Below, piece by piece: positions 16,124-24,648 of a stretch of DNA of 42,281 nt (position 1 is its first letter; the number at the start of each line of letters is the position of its first letter). The notes beneath the pieces were generated by a model. It was given only the letters and a program-made list of their open reading frames with translations. It had not been told where the DNA came from and did no database searches. Both the position numbers and the translations under genes were made by a program. The stretch is taken from NCBI GenBank assembly GCA_026399755.1, contig JAPLQI010000114.1:1-42281 (forward strand), in the 5' to 3' direction. Source of the stretch: Pseudomonadota bacterium (GTDB lineage: Bacteria; Pseudomonadota; Gammaproteobacteria; Burkholderiales; Chitinibacteraceae).

Positions 16124-16891
16124 ATGACAGCAACCATTCAAAACTTAGGCCCGCCCCGTGAGCTGGGCAATGCACTCTTGATCGGTAAATCGGGCGAGCG
16201 CGAATCAGGCAGCAGCACGATTCGCCATCAGCACGAAGTGGCGCAATTGCTGTACGGCATCAGCGGCGTGATGCGGGTGATTACGCCTTACGGGCAATGG
16301 ATAGTGCCGCCCAACCGAGGCATCTGGCTGCCTGCTGGCGTGTGGCATGAAGTGCATATGCTGGCTTTTGTAGAAATGCGCACGGTGTATATCCACCCCG
16401 ACGCCCTGCCCAATCTGCCCTGCTGTGTATTGGCCATCACCCCACTGCTGCGTGAGCTGATTCTTGCTGCCGTCAATTTCGATCAGGCTTATCCAAGCAA
16501 CAGCCGCGAAGGCCGCATTATTCGGCTGCTACTCGACGAAATCATCAGCATCCCCACCCTGCCCATGGTGCTGCCCATGCCGGAAGACAAAGCCCTGCGC
16601 CTAATTTGCGACGAGCTACTCACTGCTCCCGACGATATTCGCAGCAGCAGTGATTGGGCTGGAAAAATGGGCGTGGATGCCAGAACGCTACAACGCCGCT
16701 TTAATAAAAACACCGGCATGACCTTTGGCGAATGGCGGCGGCAAGCCCGATTATTAAAAGCGCTGGAGCGCCTAGCCAGTGGTGAGCGAGTGATCGACAT
16801 CGCCCTCGAATCCGGCTACGCCAGCCCCAGCGCCTTCACCGCCATGTTTAAACGCCAATTTGGCGTAGCACCGAGTGAGTTTTTCAAGTAA
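16124..16891 (+). CDS. AraC-family transcriptional regulator with N-terminal cupin
   Basis: A 255-residue regulator. Residues about 25-95 are a cupin-like sensing domain (IRHQHEVAQLLYGISGVMRV, then WIVPPNRGIWLPAGVWHEV). Residues about 160-255 are a double helix-turn-helix AraC domain, with LQRRFNKNTGMTFGEWRRQARLLKALERL, IDIALESGYASPSAFTAMFKRQFGVAPSEFF. This arrangement matches the NimR-like subgroup, which typically controls a divergently placed exporter. The gene is read away from the Fsr-like exporter across a gap with a perfect palindrome. The ribosome site is weak, and the start is chosen as the first ATG in frame that fits the cupin domain. Confidence 0.88.
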   Translation: MTATIQNLGPPRELGNALLIGKSGERESGSSTIRHQHEVAQLLYGISGVMRVITPYGQWIVPPNRGIWLPAGVWHEVHMLAFVEMRTVYIHPDALPNLPCCVLAITPLLRELILAAVNFDQAYPSNSREGRIIRLLLDEIISIPTLPMVLPMPEDKALRLICDELLTAPDDIRSSSDWAGKMGVDARTLQRRFNKNTGMTFGEWRRQARLLKALERLASGERVIDIALESGYASPSAFTAMFKRQFGVAPSEFFK

Positions 16892-16925
16892 GAATTTGCT
16901 TCTTATGAACGTCAGCTCCCCTAAA

Positions 16926-16990
16926 CGTCATCATTCCCGCGTGCCTTTGGCGTGAATCCAGCAGCATGACTGGACTACCGATAAAAACAC
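16926..16990. repeat. Dispersed inverted repeat (GTCATTCCCG family), copy 2, degenerate
   Basis: CATTCCCGCG, ATCCAG, CTGGA and CCGATAAAAACAC occur in the same order as in the copy at 11551-11624, but the right-hand GAATGACG end is missing. It lies after the AraC-type gene. Confidence 0.6.
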
Positions 16991-17125
16991 ACAGAAGCCC
17001 CTCAATCCCAGCATTATAATTGCATAAATTGCCAATATGTACGATTAAATGAGAGGCAATTTGTGACTAAACGCAAAACATCAACCCTCGTATAGTGATG
17101 TAATTCGATGAACTGCGAGGGCATC

Positions 17126-17383
17126 ATGCAAATCACTCAACTTAAAACTGCTGAAGTATTTTCTATTCGAGCTGCTAAATCATGGATTCATTGTGCGGCA
17201 GGCCAACTATGGCTAAGCCACGATGGTCACGATGTGATTTTGGAGCGTGGGCAAAAATGGCAGATCGATGATATCGATTTAGCGGTCATTCAAGCTTTAG
17301 AAAATAGCCGCTTTGTTGTAGCAAGCAATGAGTTGCTATCTGAAAAAAATACTGCGGAAGTCATGACTTTCGCAGGCATTTAA
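17126..17383 (+). CDS. DUF2917 domain protein
   Basis: An 85-residue protein if started at 17126, where GAGGG lies 4 bases upstream; an earlier in-frame ATG at 17108 has no ribosome site. The segment SWIHCAAGQLWLSHDGHDVILERGQKW is the DUF2917 core, a small beta-sandwich-like domain of unknown role found in many betaproteobacteria. It stands alone, with the convergent kinase gene ending 60 bases beyond it. Confidence 0.75.
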   Translation: MQITQLKTAEVFSIRAAKSWIHCAAGQLWLSHDGHDVILERGQKWQIDDIDLAVIQALENSRFVVASNELLSEKNTAEVMTFAGI

Positions 17384-17443
17384 ATAAAGGTGACGTGGCT
17401 GTGGCGCCTTGCACATATTCGCTTGCGGCAATTTTTTGGGCGC

Positions 17444-19564
17444 TTAATTAACAAGCGTAGAAGCTTGCAATTTGCCTAATTCATTTTGTGTGGATTGGCG
17501 CAATTGGCTGAGTTTTATTAATGCATCTTGCTCTGGATTCACTTCCAGCGAGGCCCAATATTGCCCCAATGTTTCTGCACCAATTTGCAGGGCTATCCCT
17601 TTGGCACTATGTGCGTAGCGCACCGCTTCTATACTTTCTTTCTGTTCAAGCGCTACTTTATATAGCTCTTCTAATTCGGCGATGCGTTTTAAACCTTTTT
17701 GGCTCAGCGCTAAATATCGGTTTAATGAAAACCCTAGAGAACTCATCGCCAAATGATGATCAAGCAACACATGCGTTGAACTAAGAATGGCTTCATAACG
17801 CTTACTCAATAGCCGAATTAATTCATCAATCTTAAAAGGCTTTCTTAAATGACCGCTAAAGGCACTAAAGCCCTGCGCCTGCTGTAGCTCTTCTAAGGGG
17901 CTGGCTGAAACTAAATAAATAGGTTTCTTCCATTTTTGTTCACGCAAAATACCCGCAGCAGCCATACCATCCATTTCTGGCATTTGGTAATCCATAATAA
18001 TGCTGTCTATTTCAGGATGCTGGCTCACCTGTAAAATAGCTTCAAGGCCATTAGCTGCTTGCAAGGCATGTGCGCCAAAGTCCTGCAAAATACCACAAAT
18101 CATTTCACGATTAATGGCTTCATCTTCGACCACTAAAATCGTATACCCACTTAATGATTGCTGCTGTGGCTGAAAAATACGCACTGGCGCAACAGAATTA
18201 AAAGCAATTTGGGCCTCAATCGAAACAATAAACTCACTACCTTTACCCTCTTCACTAGTAAAAGTAATATCACCTTGCATTAGCCGAGCGTAATCACGGC
18301 TAAGCGATAAGCCTAGACCCGTGCCCCCAGCTAATTGGCCGGCTTGGCTTTGCTCAAAAGGGGAAAAAATACGAGGGTGATCTTCTTGTTTAATACCACA
18401 ACCACTATCTGCCACCACCGCATATAAACGATAGCAATGTGTACATACTTCACCAGACAACGTTAAAGTAATTGAGCCATATTGAGTAAACTTCAGGCTA
18501 TTGCCTAATAAATTTATCAATATTTGCCGAAGTTTCCCTGCATCCACGCTTAAGTTAACAGGTAAATCTGCAGCTAAATTCACATTGAATTCGATGCCCT
18601 TTTGCTTAGCCATCATACTAAACATGGTTTCTAATTCAATTTTTAGCTGGTTTAAATGAATAGTTTCTATAATCAGTAATATCTTATTATGCTCAGACTT
18701 CGACAAATCCAGCACATTATTAAGTAGACTTAATAAATGAGTACCACTATTGGCAATATATCCAATCTCACGCTTTTGCTCTGTGGCTAGATCTTTACTA
18801 CGCAATAAGCGATCGGCATAGCCCAGTATAGAAGTCAGGGGTGTGCGAATTTCATGACTAATATGCGCCAAAAAACGACTTTTAGTAGCATTGGCAAATT
18901 CCGCCTGCTGCCTTGCTTCTGATAATGTTTCTGCCAGCTCAGCGAGTTTCTTACGATTTTTTTCTGTCTTCCATAAAGCATAAAGACCTAGCGAAGCAAA
19001 TAGAATCAATAACAAAATTTGTGTTGTCGCTAATAAAATTCGCAACTCCCCCCAATGGCTAATATTTTTTCGGTATTCCTCGATCGCTTGGGCGTCCAGA
19101 GTGCGAGCTTCCTGAATTAAATCATTGACCGCATCTTGCTGTAACCACGTTTCACGCTGAAAATCCGACCATTCTTGCTGAGATAAAAAACCATCACTTA
19201 ATTTATTTTCACTACCATGAATATAGCTAATTAAAGGCTTGAGCAGCTTTAATTGTAGTTTTCTATCTTGAAATAAGGCTGAAGCTTCTATTTCATTTTT
19301 AGAAAAGCTATCGATTCGGCTAAAATAAATATCAAATCGTAAGCTAATCTTATCTAGCTGATCGGGCTTACCATTTTCTACCGCCTCTCTTAGACGGTTA
19401 TATTCATTGCTTAGCTGAAAAAACTGCCAAAGTTGGTTGTCCATGCCAAACTGATTGGCTCGATCTAGCTCTCTTTTTTGTTCTAATTCAAAATGCACAA
19501 TCAGGCTAAAATTCATCAGCAAGATAATACACATTGCACCTAAAATAAGCCTAAATCGAGTCAT
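17444..19564 (-). CDS. Hybrid sensor histidine kinase with REC and Hpt domains
   Basis: A 706-residue membrane kinase. Membrane segments at about 5-25 and 173-197 enclose a helical periplasmic domain of about 145 residues. Then come a short coiled coil, HisKA with His237 (HISHEIRTPLTS), HATPase with N-box (NLLGNSLKF) and G-boxes (DSGCGIKQED, GGTGLGLSLSR), a receiver domain about 475-590 with Asp525 (IIMDYQMPEMDG) and Lys576, and an Hpt domain with His652 (YAHSAKGIALQIGAE). This is a full phosphorelay chain lacking only the output regulator, which is not in the window. It starts 2 bases after the stop of the periplasmic protein gene at 19567, so the two are one operon, and that protein is the likely input. 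Confidence 0.92.
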   Translation of the reverse strand: MTRFRLILGAMCIILLMNFSLIVHFELEQKRELDRANQFGMDNQLWQFFQLSNEYNRLREAVENGKPDQLDKISLRFDIYFSRIDSFSKNEIEASALFQDRKLQLKLLKPLISYIHGSENKLSDGFLSQQEWSDFQRETWLQQDAVNDLIQEARTLDAQAIEEYRKNISHWGELRILLATTQILLLILFASLGLYALWKTEKNRKKLAELAETLSEARQQAEFANATKSRFLAHISHEIRTPLTSILGYADRLLRSKDLATEQKREIGYIANSGTHLLSLLNNVLDLSKSEHNKILLIIETIHLNQLKIELETMFSMMAKQKGIEFNVNLAADLPVNLSVDAGKLRQILINLLGNSLKFTQYGSITLTLSGEVCTHCYRLYAVVADSGCGIKQEDHPRIFSPFEQSQAGQLAGGTGLGLSLSRDYARLMQGDITFTSEEGKGSEFIVSIEAQIAFNSVAPVRIFQPQQQSLSGYTILVVEDEAINREMICGILQDFGAHALQAANGLEAILQVSQHPEIDSIIMDYQMPEMDGMAAAGILREQKWKKPIYLVSASPLEELQQAQGFSAFSGHLRKPFKIDELIRLLSKRYEAILSSTHVLLDHHLAMSSLGFSLNRYLALSQKGLKRIAELEELYKVALEQKESIEAVRYAHSAKGIALQIGAETLGQYWASLEVNPEQDALIKLSQLRQSTQNELGKLQASTLVN

Positions 19565-19566
19565 TG

Positions 19567-20043
19567 TTATTCAGCCCTAATGCTGTTTAACTGCCAACTA
19601 CTGCGTCGAAAATATTCAGGTTTTATCAATTCGGCATGCTGATGAAATGGATAAATTAAAAATAACGGTCCCTTATCACGTACCGTCATTATTTTTCCAT
19701 TACGCTTGCGCGCTAAAATCACATCATATTTGAATGCATCACTCACAGGAAATTTTATTGTATATTCATTTAACGCGATTAATTTAATATCCCCATCTTT
19801 AATTTCCGCAAGTTTTAATATATCACGCAGCAACGGCCCTTCAAATGTTTGCGGTGTTTGATACCAAGGCGTCTGCACCGTCATGCTAATTTGCGGTATT
19901 TTGTCAAACTGCTCATCGTCCAGTTGAATTTCAGGAACCACCGCAGCCCGACTACTCACACTAAGAATAATTTTATGGCTCTTTGCCGCTACTGAATTGG
20001 CTACAAACACAAGGCATAAACTAAAAAAACCGATGCGAAACAT
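19567..20043 (-). CDS. Periplasmic molybdopterin-oxidoreductase-fold protein, probable sensor partner
   Basis: The start at 20043 gives 158 residues beginning with a signal peptide (MFRIGFFSLCLVFVANSVAA); AGGGG lies about 7 bases upstream, while the earlier in-frame start at 20109 would bury it. The mature part resembles the sulfite-oxidase/molybdopterin-binding fold: TPWYQTPQTFEGPLLRDIL, then IKLIALNEYTIKFP, and a closing GPLFLIYPF that is typical of this group. The catalytic domain of true members needs a cysteine to bind molybdenum; the mature protein has none. It is therefore probably a cofactor-free binding protein feeding the hybrid kinase 2 bases downstream. The fold assignment is from pattern, and the sensor role is inference from operon context. 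Confidence 0.68.
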   Translation of the reverse strand: MFRIGFFSLCLVFVANSVAAKSHKIILSVSSRAAVVPEIQLDDEQFDKIPQISMTVQTPWYQTPQTFEGPLLRDILKLAEIKDGDIKLIALNEYTIKFPVSDAFKYDVILARKRNGKIMTVRDKGPLFLIYPFHQHAELIKPEYFRRSSWQLNSIRAE

Positions 20044-20165
20044 TACAAACCCCTGACTACTTAAACACTGGGTCATTGTAATGTAAAAAGCAATACGATG
20101 TAATTGCAATAGCGCATTTTACAATTAGCTGATACCTAACTATTTATCATAAAACAACACAAAAT

Positions 20166-20196
20166 AAAAAAAGGCAGCATCTAAAGATGCTGCCTT
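20166..20196 (-). terminator. Rho-independent terminator of glpQ
   Basis: AAGGCAGCATCT and AGATGCTGCCTT (20171-20196) make a strong stem with a 2-base centre; on the minus strand it runs into a T-tract. It is 76 bases after the glpQ stop and separates glpQ from the kinase operon. Confidence 0.9.
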
Positions 20197-20271
20197 TTCA
20201 CAACAGAAATTAGGCTAATAAATTAGGCTTTTTGCCCTTTAAATTTTCACAATATTCCCTTTCAATAAGAC

Positions 20272-21402
20272 CTATTTCTTACCCAAATAAGCATCCAGTG
20301 CAGCACGGCCTATAGATGGATCATCGGTAAAGAAGCCATCAATACCCGCTTGTAAAAACACCGTTAGCTCAGCAGCCGAATCCCCACGCTCGGTCAGCGA
20401 CTTCACATCACCTTTACGCAAATTAGCCGGTAAAAATGGATTTTCTGGGCGGAAGGTATACGGGTGCAAGACTAAATTTGCGGCATGCGCATCTTTCACC
20501 AAGCTAGTTGGTACACCCAAATTATTATTGGCATCACGCGGGATAATCATGTCTTTAGATGGACCAACGCCATTAGCGTAAGTAGCAACTTCTTTTAGAC
20601 CTGCAGCAGTGGCGATATCAGCATAGCTACGCTTATCCCCTGCTAGGCGAAAGTCTTCAGGCTGGCCAGCTGCCGACAAAAGCTGAACAATCGGTAGATC
20701 AGTCAGTGTGCGAATTTCTTTAAGATTACTGACTTCAAAAGACTGGATAAACACCGGCGCAGTTTTACCCTTGTAGCCATTGGCGTGCAGCATATCAACC
20801 AAGCGCTTTTCTAGTGGAAGATTAATCGACTTGAAATAGCTAGGGTGCTTAGTTTCTGGATAAATGCCAATCGTGCGGCCGGTTTCTTTAGTCTTGGCTT
20901 TAGCCAAATCAATCACTTCTTGCAATGTAGGTATTTCAAATTGCCCATCATATTTTGTGTTTTCTGGGCGATTAGCCGGAATACGCTCTTTAGCGCGCAG
21001 TGTTTTAAGCTCCGCCAAAGTAAAGTCTTCGGTAAACCAGCCGGTGTAATCTACATTATCAATTTTCTTAGTTTTTTTGCGAGCAGCAAACTCAGGCTTA
21101 TCTGCCACATTGGTGGTGCCAGAAATTTCATTTTCATGCCGTGCGACCAAAACGCCATCTTTGGTACTGACCAAATCAGGCTCGATCACATCAGCGCCAA
21201 TCTCAATTGCCTTGGTATAAGCCGCAATCGTGTGCTCTGGGCGTAAGGCCGATGCGCCACGATGGCCAATCACTAGTTTGGCTGGAAGTGGCGTTGCCAC
21301 TGCTTGAGCGATCACCGGCTCGGCATCATCACTGCTGCATGCGGTAAGGCTTAGCGTAGCAATCAGCAAAGCTGACAGAGAGGTGTATTTAATCATCGAC
21401 AT
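20272..21402 (-). CDS. glpQ: Glycerophosphodiester phosphodiesterase (GlpQ-type), lipoprotein
   Basis: A 376-residue enzyme that cleaves glycerophosphodiesters to glycerol-3-phosphate and an alcohol. A lipobox (LTAC, Cys22) suggests anchoring to a membrane rather than the soluble periplasmic form known from E. coli. Catalytic features: GHRGASALRPEHT with His47, IEPDLVSTKDGVLVARHE with the metal acid residues and second His, and EIPTLQEVIDLAK. The end GIDGFFTDDP is the normal closing motif. A strong terminator follows. No glpT transporter gene is nearby. The ribosome site is weak, and Met3 is a possible alternative start. Confidence 0.92.
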   Translation of the reverse strand: MSMIKYTSLSALLIATLSLTACSSDDAEPVIAQAVATPLPAKLVIGHRGASALRPEHTIAAYTKAIEIGADVIEPDLVSTKDGVLVARHENEISGTTNVADKPEFAARKKTKKIDNVDYTGWFTEDFTLAELKTLRAKERIPANRPENTKYDGQFEIPTLQEVIDLAKAKTKETGRTIGIYPETKHPSYFKSINLPLEKRLVDMLHANGYKGKTAPVFIQSFEVSNLKEIRTLTDLPIVQLLSAAGQPEDFRLAGDKRSYADIATAAGLKEVATYANGVGPSKDMIIPRDANNNLGVPTSLVKDAHAANLVLHPYTFRPENPFLPANLRKGDVKSLTERGDSAAELTVFLQAGIDGFFTDDPSIGRAALDAYLGKK

Positions 21403-21480
21403 AGAATCAGCAATTAGAAATGAAAGAGAAGCTAATCTAAGCGAGTGCTATGACACCCTCATGAAAGTAGAGTGCTAATA

Positions 21481-21509
21481 AAAAAAAGCCTCACCAAATG
21501 GTGAGGCTT
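21481..21509 (-). terminator. Rho-independent terminator of gltS
   Basis: AAGCCTCACC and GGTGAGGCTT (21486-21509) form a 10-bp stem with loop AAAT; seven A precede it, read as a T-run on the minus strand. It is 26 bases after the gltS stop. Confidence 0.93.
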
Positions 21510-21535
21510 CATCGTTCGCCTAGCTTAAATTTAAG

Positions 21536-22738
21536 CTAGCCATAAATCGGCAACAACAAAAACAGCTTAATCAAAATTGCATTCGCAATATCAATAAAGA
21601 AGGCGCCAACCATAGGAACCACCAAGAAAGCGATGTGCGAGGGGCCGAAGCGTTCGGTTACAGCTTGCATATTGGCGATGGCGGTAGGCGTAGCGCCCAG
21701 GCCAAAGCCGCAGTTACCGGCGGCCAGCACCACGGCGTCGTAGTTTTTGCCCATCACGCGGAAAGTAACAAAGATGGCAAAAAGCGCCATTACTGTGGCT
21801 TGCAACGCCAAAATGCCCAGCATAGGCAGGGCTAATGAGCCTAATTCCCATAGGCGTAAAGTCATCAAAGCCATGGCTAAAAACAGCGAAAGGCTTACAT
21901 TGCCCAGCACCGATACGCCGCGATCAAAGACTTGGTAAATACCCAGAGCGGATAAGCCGTTTCTGAGTACCACACCAATAAACAGTACGCATACAAAACT
22001 CGGCAACTCAAAGGCGGTGCCTTTTAATATCGCAGCCAGCGCCGATCCGGCCATCAGGCTTACAGCAATCAGGGCCAGTGTTTCGATAAAGGCTTGGGGG
22101 GTGATCAGGCGCACGGCATGTGGCTGCTCGAAGGGCGTAGGGCTATCGTCGCTATTATGCTCAGAGCCAGGAATGGTTACTTTTTTAACCAGATAGCGCG
22201 CAACCGGGCCGCCGATCAGCCCGCCCATCACCAAGCCAAATGTGGCGCAGGCCATGGCGACTTCAGTGGCCGATGCTAGGTCGTATTTCTCGCCAAACAC
22301 AGTGCTCCACGCGGCACCCGTGCCATGCCCGCCCGACATGGTGATCGATCCGCCCAAAAGGCCGAGCAGCGGGTTGATCCCCATGGCGCTAGCTGCGGCA
22401 ATCCCGACAATGTTTTGCATCACCAACATGGAAACCACCACACTGGTGAAGATAACAAGGGTGCGGCCACCTTTTTTCAAGCTGGCCAGATCTGCGTTTA
22501 AACCAATACTGGCAAAAAATGCCAGCATCAAAGGTGTTTGCATGCCGGTATCAAACTTTACTTCGGCCCCAAAACTCAGCCGCCCAAGCAGCAGTAATAC
22601 AGCCACTAATAAGCCACCCACTACAGGCTCGGGAATACTGTAATTGCGCAGTGGCGCAGACCACTCAACAATTTTTCGCCCCAGCAATAAAACCAACGAC
22701 GCTGCAACTAAAGTGCCATAAAAATCGAGTTGAAGCAT
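21536..22738 (-). CDS. gltS: Sodium/glutamate symporter
   Basis: A 400-residue inner-membrane protein, essentially the length of E. coli GltS. It imports glutamate with sodium. Family signatures: NYSIPEPVVGGLL near residues 32-44, SIGLNADLASLKKGG, the reentrant-loop sequence GGSITMSGGHGTGAAW, and in the second half AAGNCGFGLGATPTAIANM with the symmetry-related GxGxTP. The start at 22738 is preferred to the ATG two codons earlier (22744) because AAGG lies 6 bases before it but abuts the other. It is a single gene with its own terminator. Confidence 0.95.
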   Translation of the reverse strand: MLQLDFYGTLVAASLVLLLGRKIVEWSAPLRNYSIPEPVVGGLLVAVLLLLGRLSFGAEVKFDTGMQTPLMLAFFASIGLNADLASLKKGGRTLVIFTSVVVSMLVMQNIVGIAAASAMGINPLLGLLGGSITMSGGHGTGAAWSTVFGEKYDLASATEVAMACATFGLVMGGLIGGPVARYLVKKVTIPGSEHNSDDSPTPFEQPHAVRLITPQAFIETLALIAVSLMAGSALAAILKGTAFELPSFVCVLFIGVVLRNGLSALGIYQVFDRGVSVLGNVSLSLFLAMALMTLRLWELGSLALPMLGILALQATVMALFAIFVTFRVMGKNYDAVVLAAGNCGFGLGATPTAIANMQAVTERFGPSHIAFLVVPMVGAFFIDIANAILIKLFLLLPIYG

Positions 22739-23173
22739 ATACATCCTTATTGTCTTTATATAAAAAAAAATGACATTCCGATATTACATAAGAATATTTA
22801 GCTACTTTATTCAGACCGCAATTAAACAAGTCATTGTTATTTAGAGCAAGCGAGGAAAACCCGACTCAAGCCCCATAATTTGTCATAAAGGTAAAAATAA
22901 CCAAACATGTCCTCGGTAAAACCCTTATTAGATCATTTATGAAGTCATTATATTTATACAACATACCAAATAAATATCTACTATTTCAGTTTTATTCTAT
23001 TTTCAATCCACAACGCCGCTCATGATGGCCACAATATCGCCAACTTAAGCACTGGCCTCTCAAAGCGAAGCCCCTTTCTAAGGGCGAAGCATCCGCATTT
23101 TTCTCGCTGACTCACATTTTGAACATCATCTTAACTTTCGCATCAGCTTCGAAGCACAATTCCGTCTAACAAG
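22739..23173. other. Intergenic divergent region between gltS and the HD-GYP gene
   Basis: About 435 bases with promoters expected on both strands. The half nearest gltS is AT-rich. A pair of CGAAGC words flanks a small hairpin-like GCCCCTT..AAGGGC near 23064-23086. No ORF, known riboswitch or dispersed repeat was recognised. Confidence 0.5.
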
Positions 23174-24544
23174 ATGCTGATTACCTTATCTAATCTCAGT
23201 ATTTTTCTTAAAAAAAGCCATACTAAAGTCTCCTCTTTTTGCAAATGCATCATGCAAGCTGAAAAAACCGTTCACTTTATTTTCCCCTCACAATTGCAAG
23301 TGGGCTTGTATGTCCATTTAGATCTGCCATGGACTCAGCACCCCTTCACCTTTGGCAGCTTTAAAATAGATTCTGACGAGCAAGTTGTGACGATTAGACA
23401 ACTTGGCTTACAAAAAATCCGCTATTCACCCACAAAAAGTGACATGCTGCCTACACCCTTGCCGGCCGCGCCCAATGGCCTGCTTGAAAGCCTCCCCCTT
23501 GCCCCTCCTTGCATAGTTTCAGAAGTACAAGCCGCTATTAACGCCAAGCAAAGCTTGCTCTTGCACTATGAGCACAATAAAAAACAGCGCGCGGAATGTG
23601 CCAAAGCTTTTTCTGCAACCTTACAAGCCGTGCGCCGTATTGATGAGCAGCTAAGTCAGCGCCCTAAGGAAACGCTGGCCGGAGCCTATCATTTAGTCTC
23701 TCAGTTACTCGACTCCTTACTGGTCGATAGCGATCTCGTGATTCACCTTATGAATGATAAATCTCCCAGTGAGGCGTTTTATTACCACCCCTTAAATGTA
23801 GCGGTCTTATCTTTGATTTTGGCGCGCGATATGCAATTGCCCAAGCAAGATATTCACACGCTTGGCATGGCGGCCTTGTTTCATGACATTGGTAAGGCAC
23901 AACTATCTGGGCGTATTGTGCTAAAAACGGATCCGCTCACTTCGGCTGAAACCAAAATTTATCAGCAGCATTGCCTATGGGGAGTGAATGCGGGTAAAGC
24001 CGCTGGCCTGCCCGCAGCCGTATTACACATCATTAGCCAGCACCATGAAATGTGTGATGGTAGCGGCTACCCTAAGCATTTAAAAATGGCTGAAATCGAC
24101 CCGCTGGCTCGTATTTTATCCATGGTCAATTGCTACGATAATTACTGTAATCGCCTTAATCCTGCCGACTCGCTAACCCCACACGAAGCATTGTCGCTGA
24201 TGTTTTCCCAGCAAAAAGCGTGGTTTGATCCCATTCCGCTTAATTTAATGATTCATAGCATGGGGGTTTACCCGCCAGGCTCGCTGGTGATGCTCTCTAA
24301 TGATTGCTTTGCCTTGGTGATGGCAGTTAATTCTGCTAAACCCTTAAAACCTGTGGTTTTGGTCTACAACAGCGACGGCAGCAATACCAGTAATGATGAC
24401 GCCGTTTTAATTGATTTGGAATACGAAACTCAGCTCAATATCAGAAAATCAATTAAAAGCCATCAACTCTCCAAGGGAGCGGCTACTTACCTATGCCCCG
24501 GCAAACGTATCAGCTACTTTTTTAATGCAAGCAATCAATCATGA
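23174..24544 (+). CDS. HD-GYP domain protein with DUF3391 N-terminus (probable c-di-GMP phosphodiesterase)
   Basis: The N-terminal part (IFPSQLQVGLYVHLDLPWTQHPF) is the DUF3391 module that usually precedes HD-GYP domains. The HD-GYP domain has HDIGK (His237-Asp238 in this numbering), QHCLWGVNAGK, the HH pair in SQHHEMCDGSGYP, and the GYP motif itself, so catalytic residues for hydrolysing cyclic di-GMP are present. It is 456 residues from 23174. DUF3391 normally begins within a few residues of the start, which makes Met27 (23252) a fair alternative; neither has a good ribosome site. The last 14 codons lie in the first unit of a 52-bp tandem repeat, and the stop overlaps the ATG of a mini-ORF. 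Confidence 0.9.
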   Translation: MLITLSNLSIFLKKSHTKVSSFCKCIMQAEKTVHFIFPSQLQVGLYVHLDLPWTQHPFTFGSFKIDSDEQVVTIRQLGLQKIRYSPTKSDMLPTPLPAAPNGLLESLPLAPPCIVSEVQAAINAKQSLLLHYEHNKKQRAECAKAFSATLQAVRRIDEQLSQRPKETLAGAYHLVSQLLDSLLVDSDLVIHLMNDKSPSEAFYYHPLNVAVLSLILARDMQLPKQDIHTLGMAALFHDIGKAQLSGRIVLKTDPLTSAETKIYQQHCLWGVNAGKAAGLPAAVLHIISQHHEMCDGSGYPKHLKMAEIDPLARILSMVNCYDNYCNRLNPADSLTPHEALSLMFSQQKAWFDPIPLNLMIHSMGVYPPGSLVMLSNDCFALVMAVNSAKPLKPVVLVYNSDGSNTSNDDAVLIDLEYETQLNIRKSIKSHQLSKGAATYLCPGKRISYFFNASNQS

Positions 24545-24647
24545 TTGACAATATAAACGAATCGCTTATTTTTTTAATGCGACTAATCAATCATGATTAT
24601 CGATGCAAACGAATCAGTTATTTTTTTAGTGCGAGAAATAAATCATG
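24503..24647 (+). repeat. 52-bp tandem repeat across the HD-GYP/kinase gene junction
   Basis: Three units start at 24503, 24555 and 24607, each opening with AAACG.ATC and running through a T-rich block (TTTTTTTA.TGC) to AATCATGA. Units 1 and 2 are 52 bases each; unit 3 ends inside the kinase start codon region after about 41. In unit 1 the TGA is the HD-GYP stop; in unit 3 the ATG is the kinase start. The copies differ by several substitutions, so the duplication is not brand new. Confidence 0.88.
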
Positions 24648-24648
24648 A
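24541..24648 (+). CDS. 35-residue bridging ORF created by the tandem repeat
   Basis: ATG at 24541 overlaps the HD-GYP stop as ATGA, and the frame stays open until TGA at 24646-24648, which overlaps the kinase ATG as a second ATGA. Its end, CKRISYFFSARNKS, is a diverged copy of the HD-GYP C-terminus GKRISYFFNASNQS, because repeat units 1 and 3 are read in the same phase relative to their stops. There is no clear ribosome site. It may serve only to carry terminating ribosomes from the first gene to the third. Whether the peptide itself matters is unknown. Confidence 0.4.
   Translation: MIDNINESLIFLMRLINHDYRCKRISYFFSARNKS

Noticed and set aside
17085-17121. CCCTCG and CGAGGG could form a hairpin hiding the DUF2917 ribosome site
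   Set aside because: The stem is only 6 bp with a 25-base loop, and TATAGT at 17091 may be the -10 box, in which case the left arm is not transcribed.
24503-24647. A CRISPR-like array or site-specific recombination site
   Set aside because: The units are directly joined with no spacers and lie on a gene junction; simple tandem duplication explains them.
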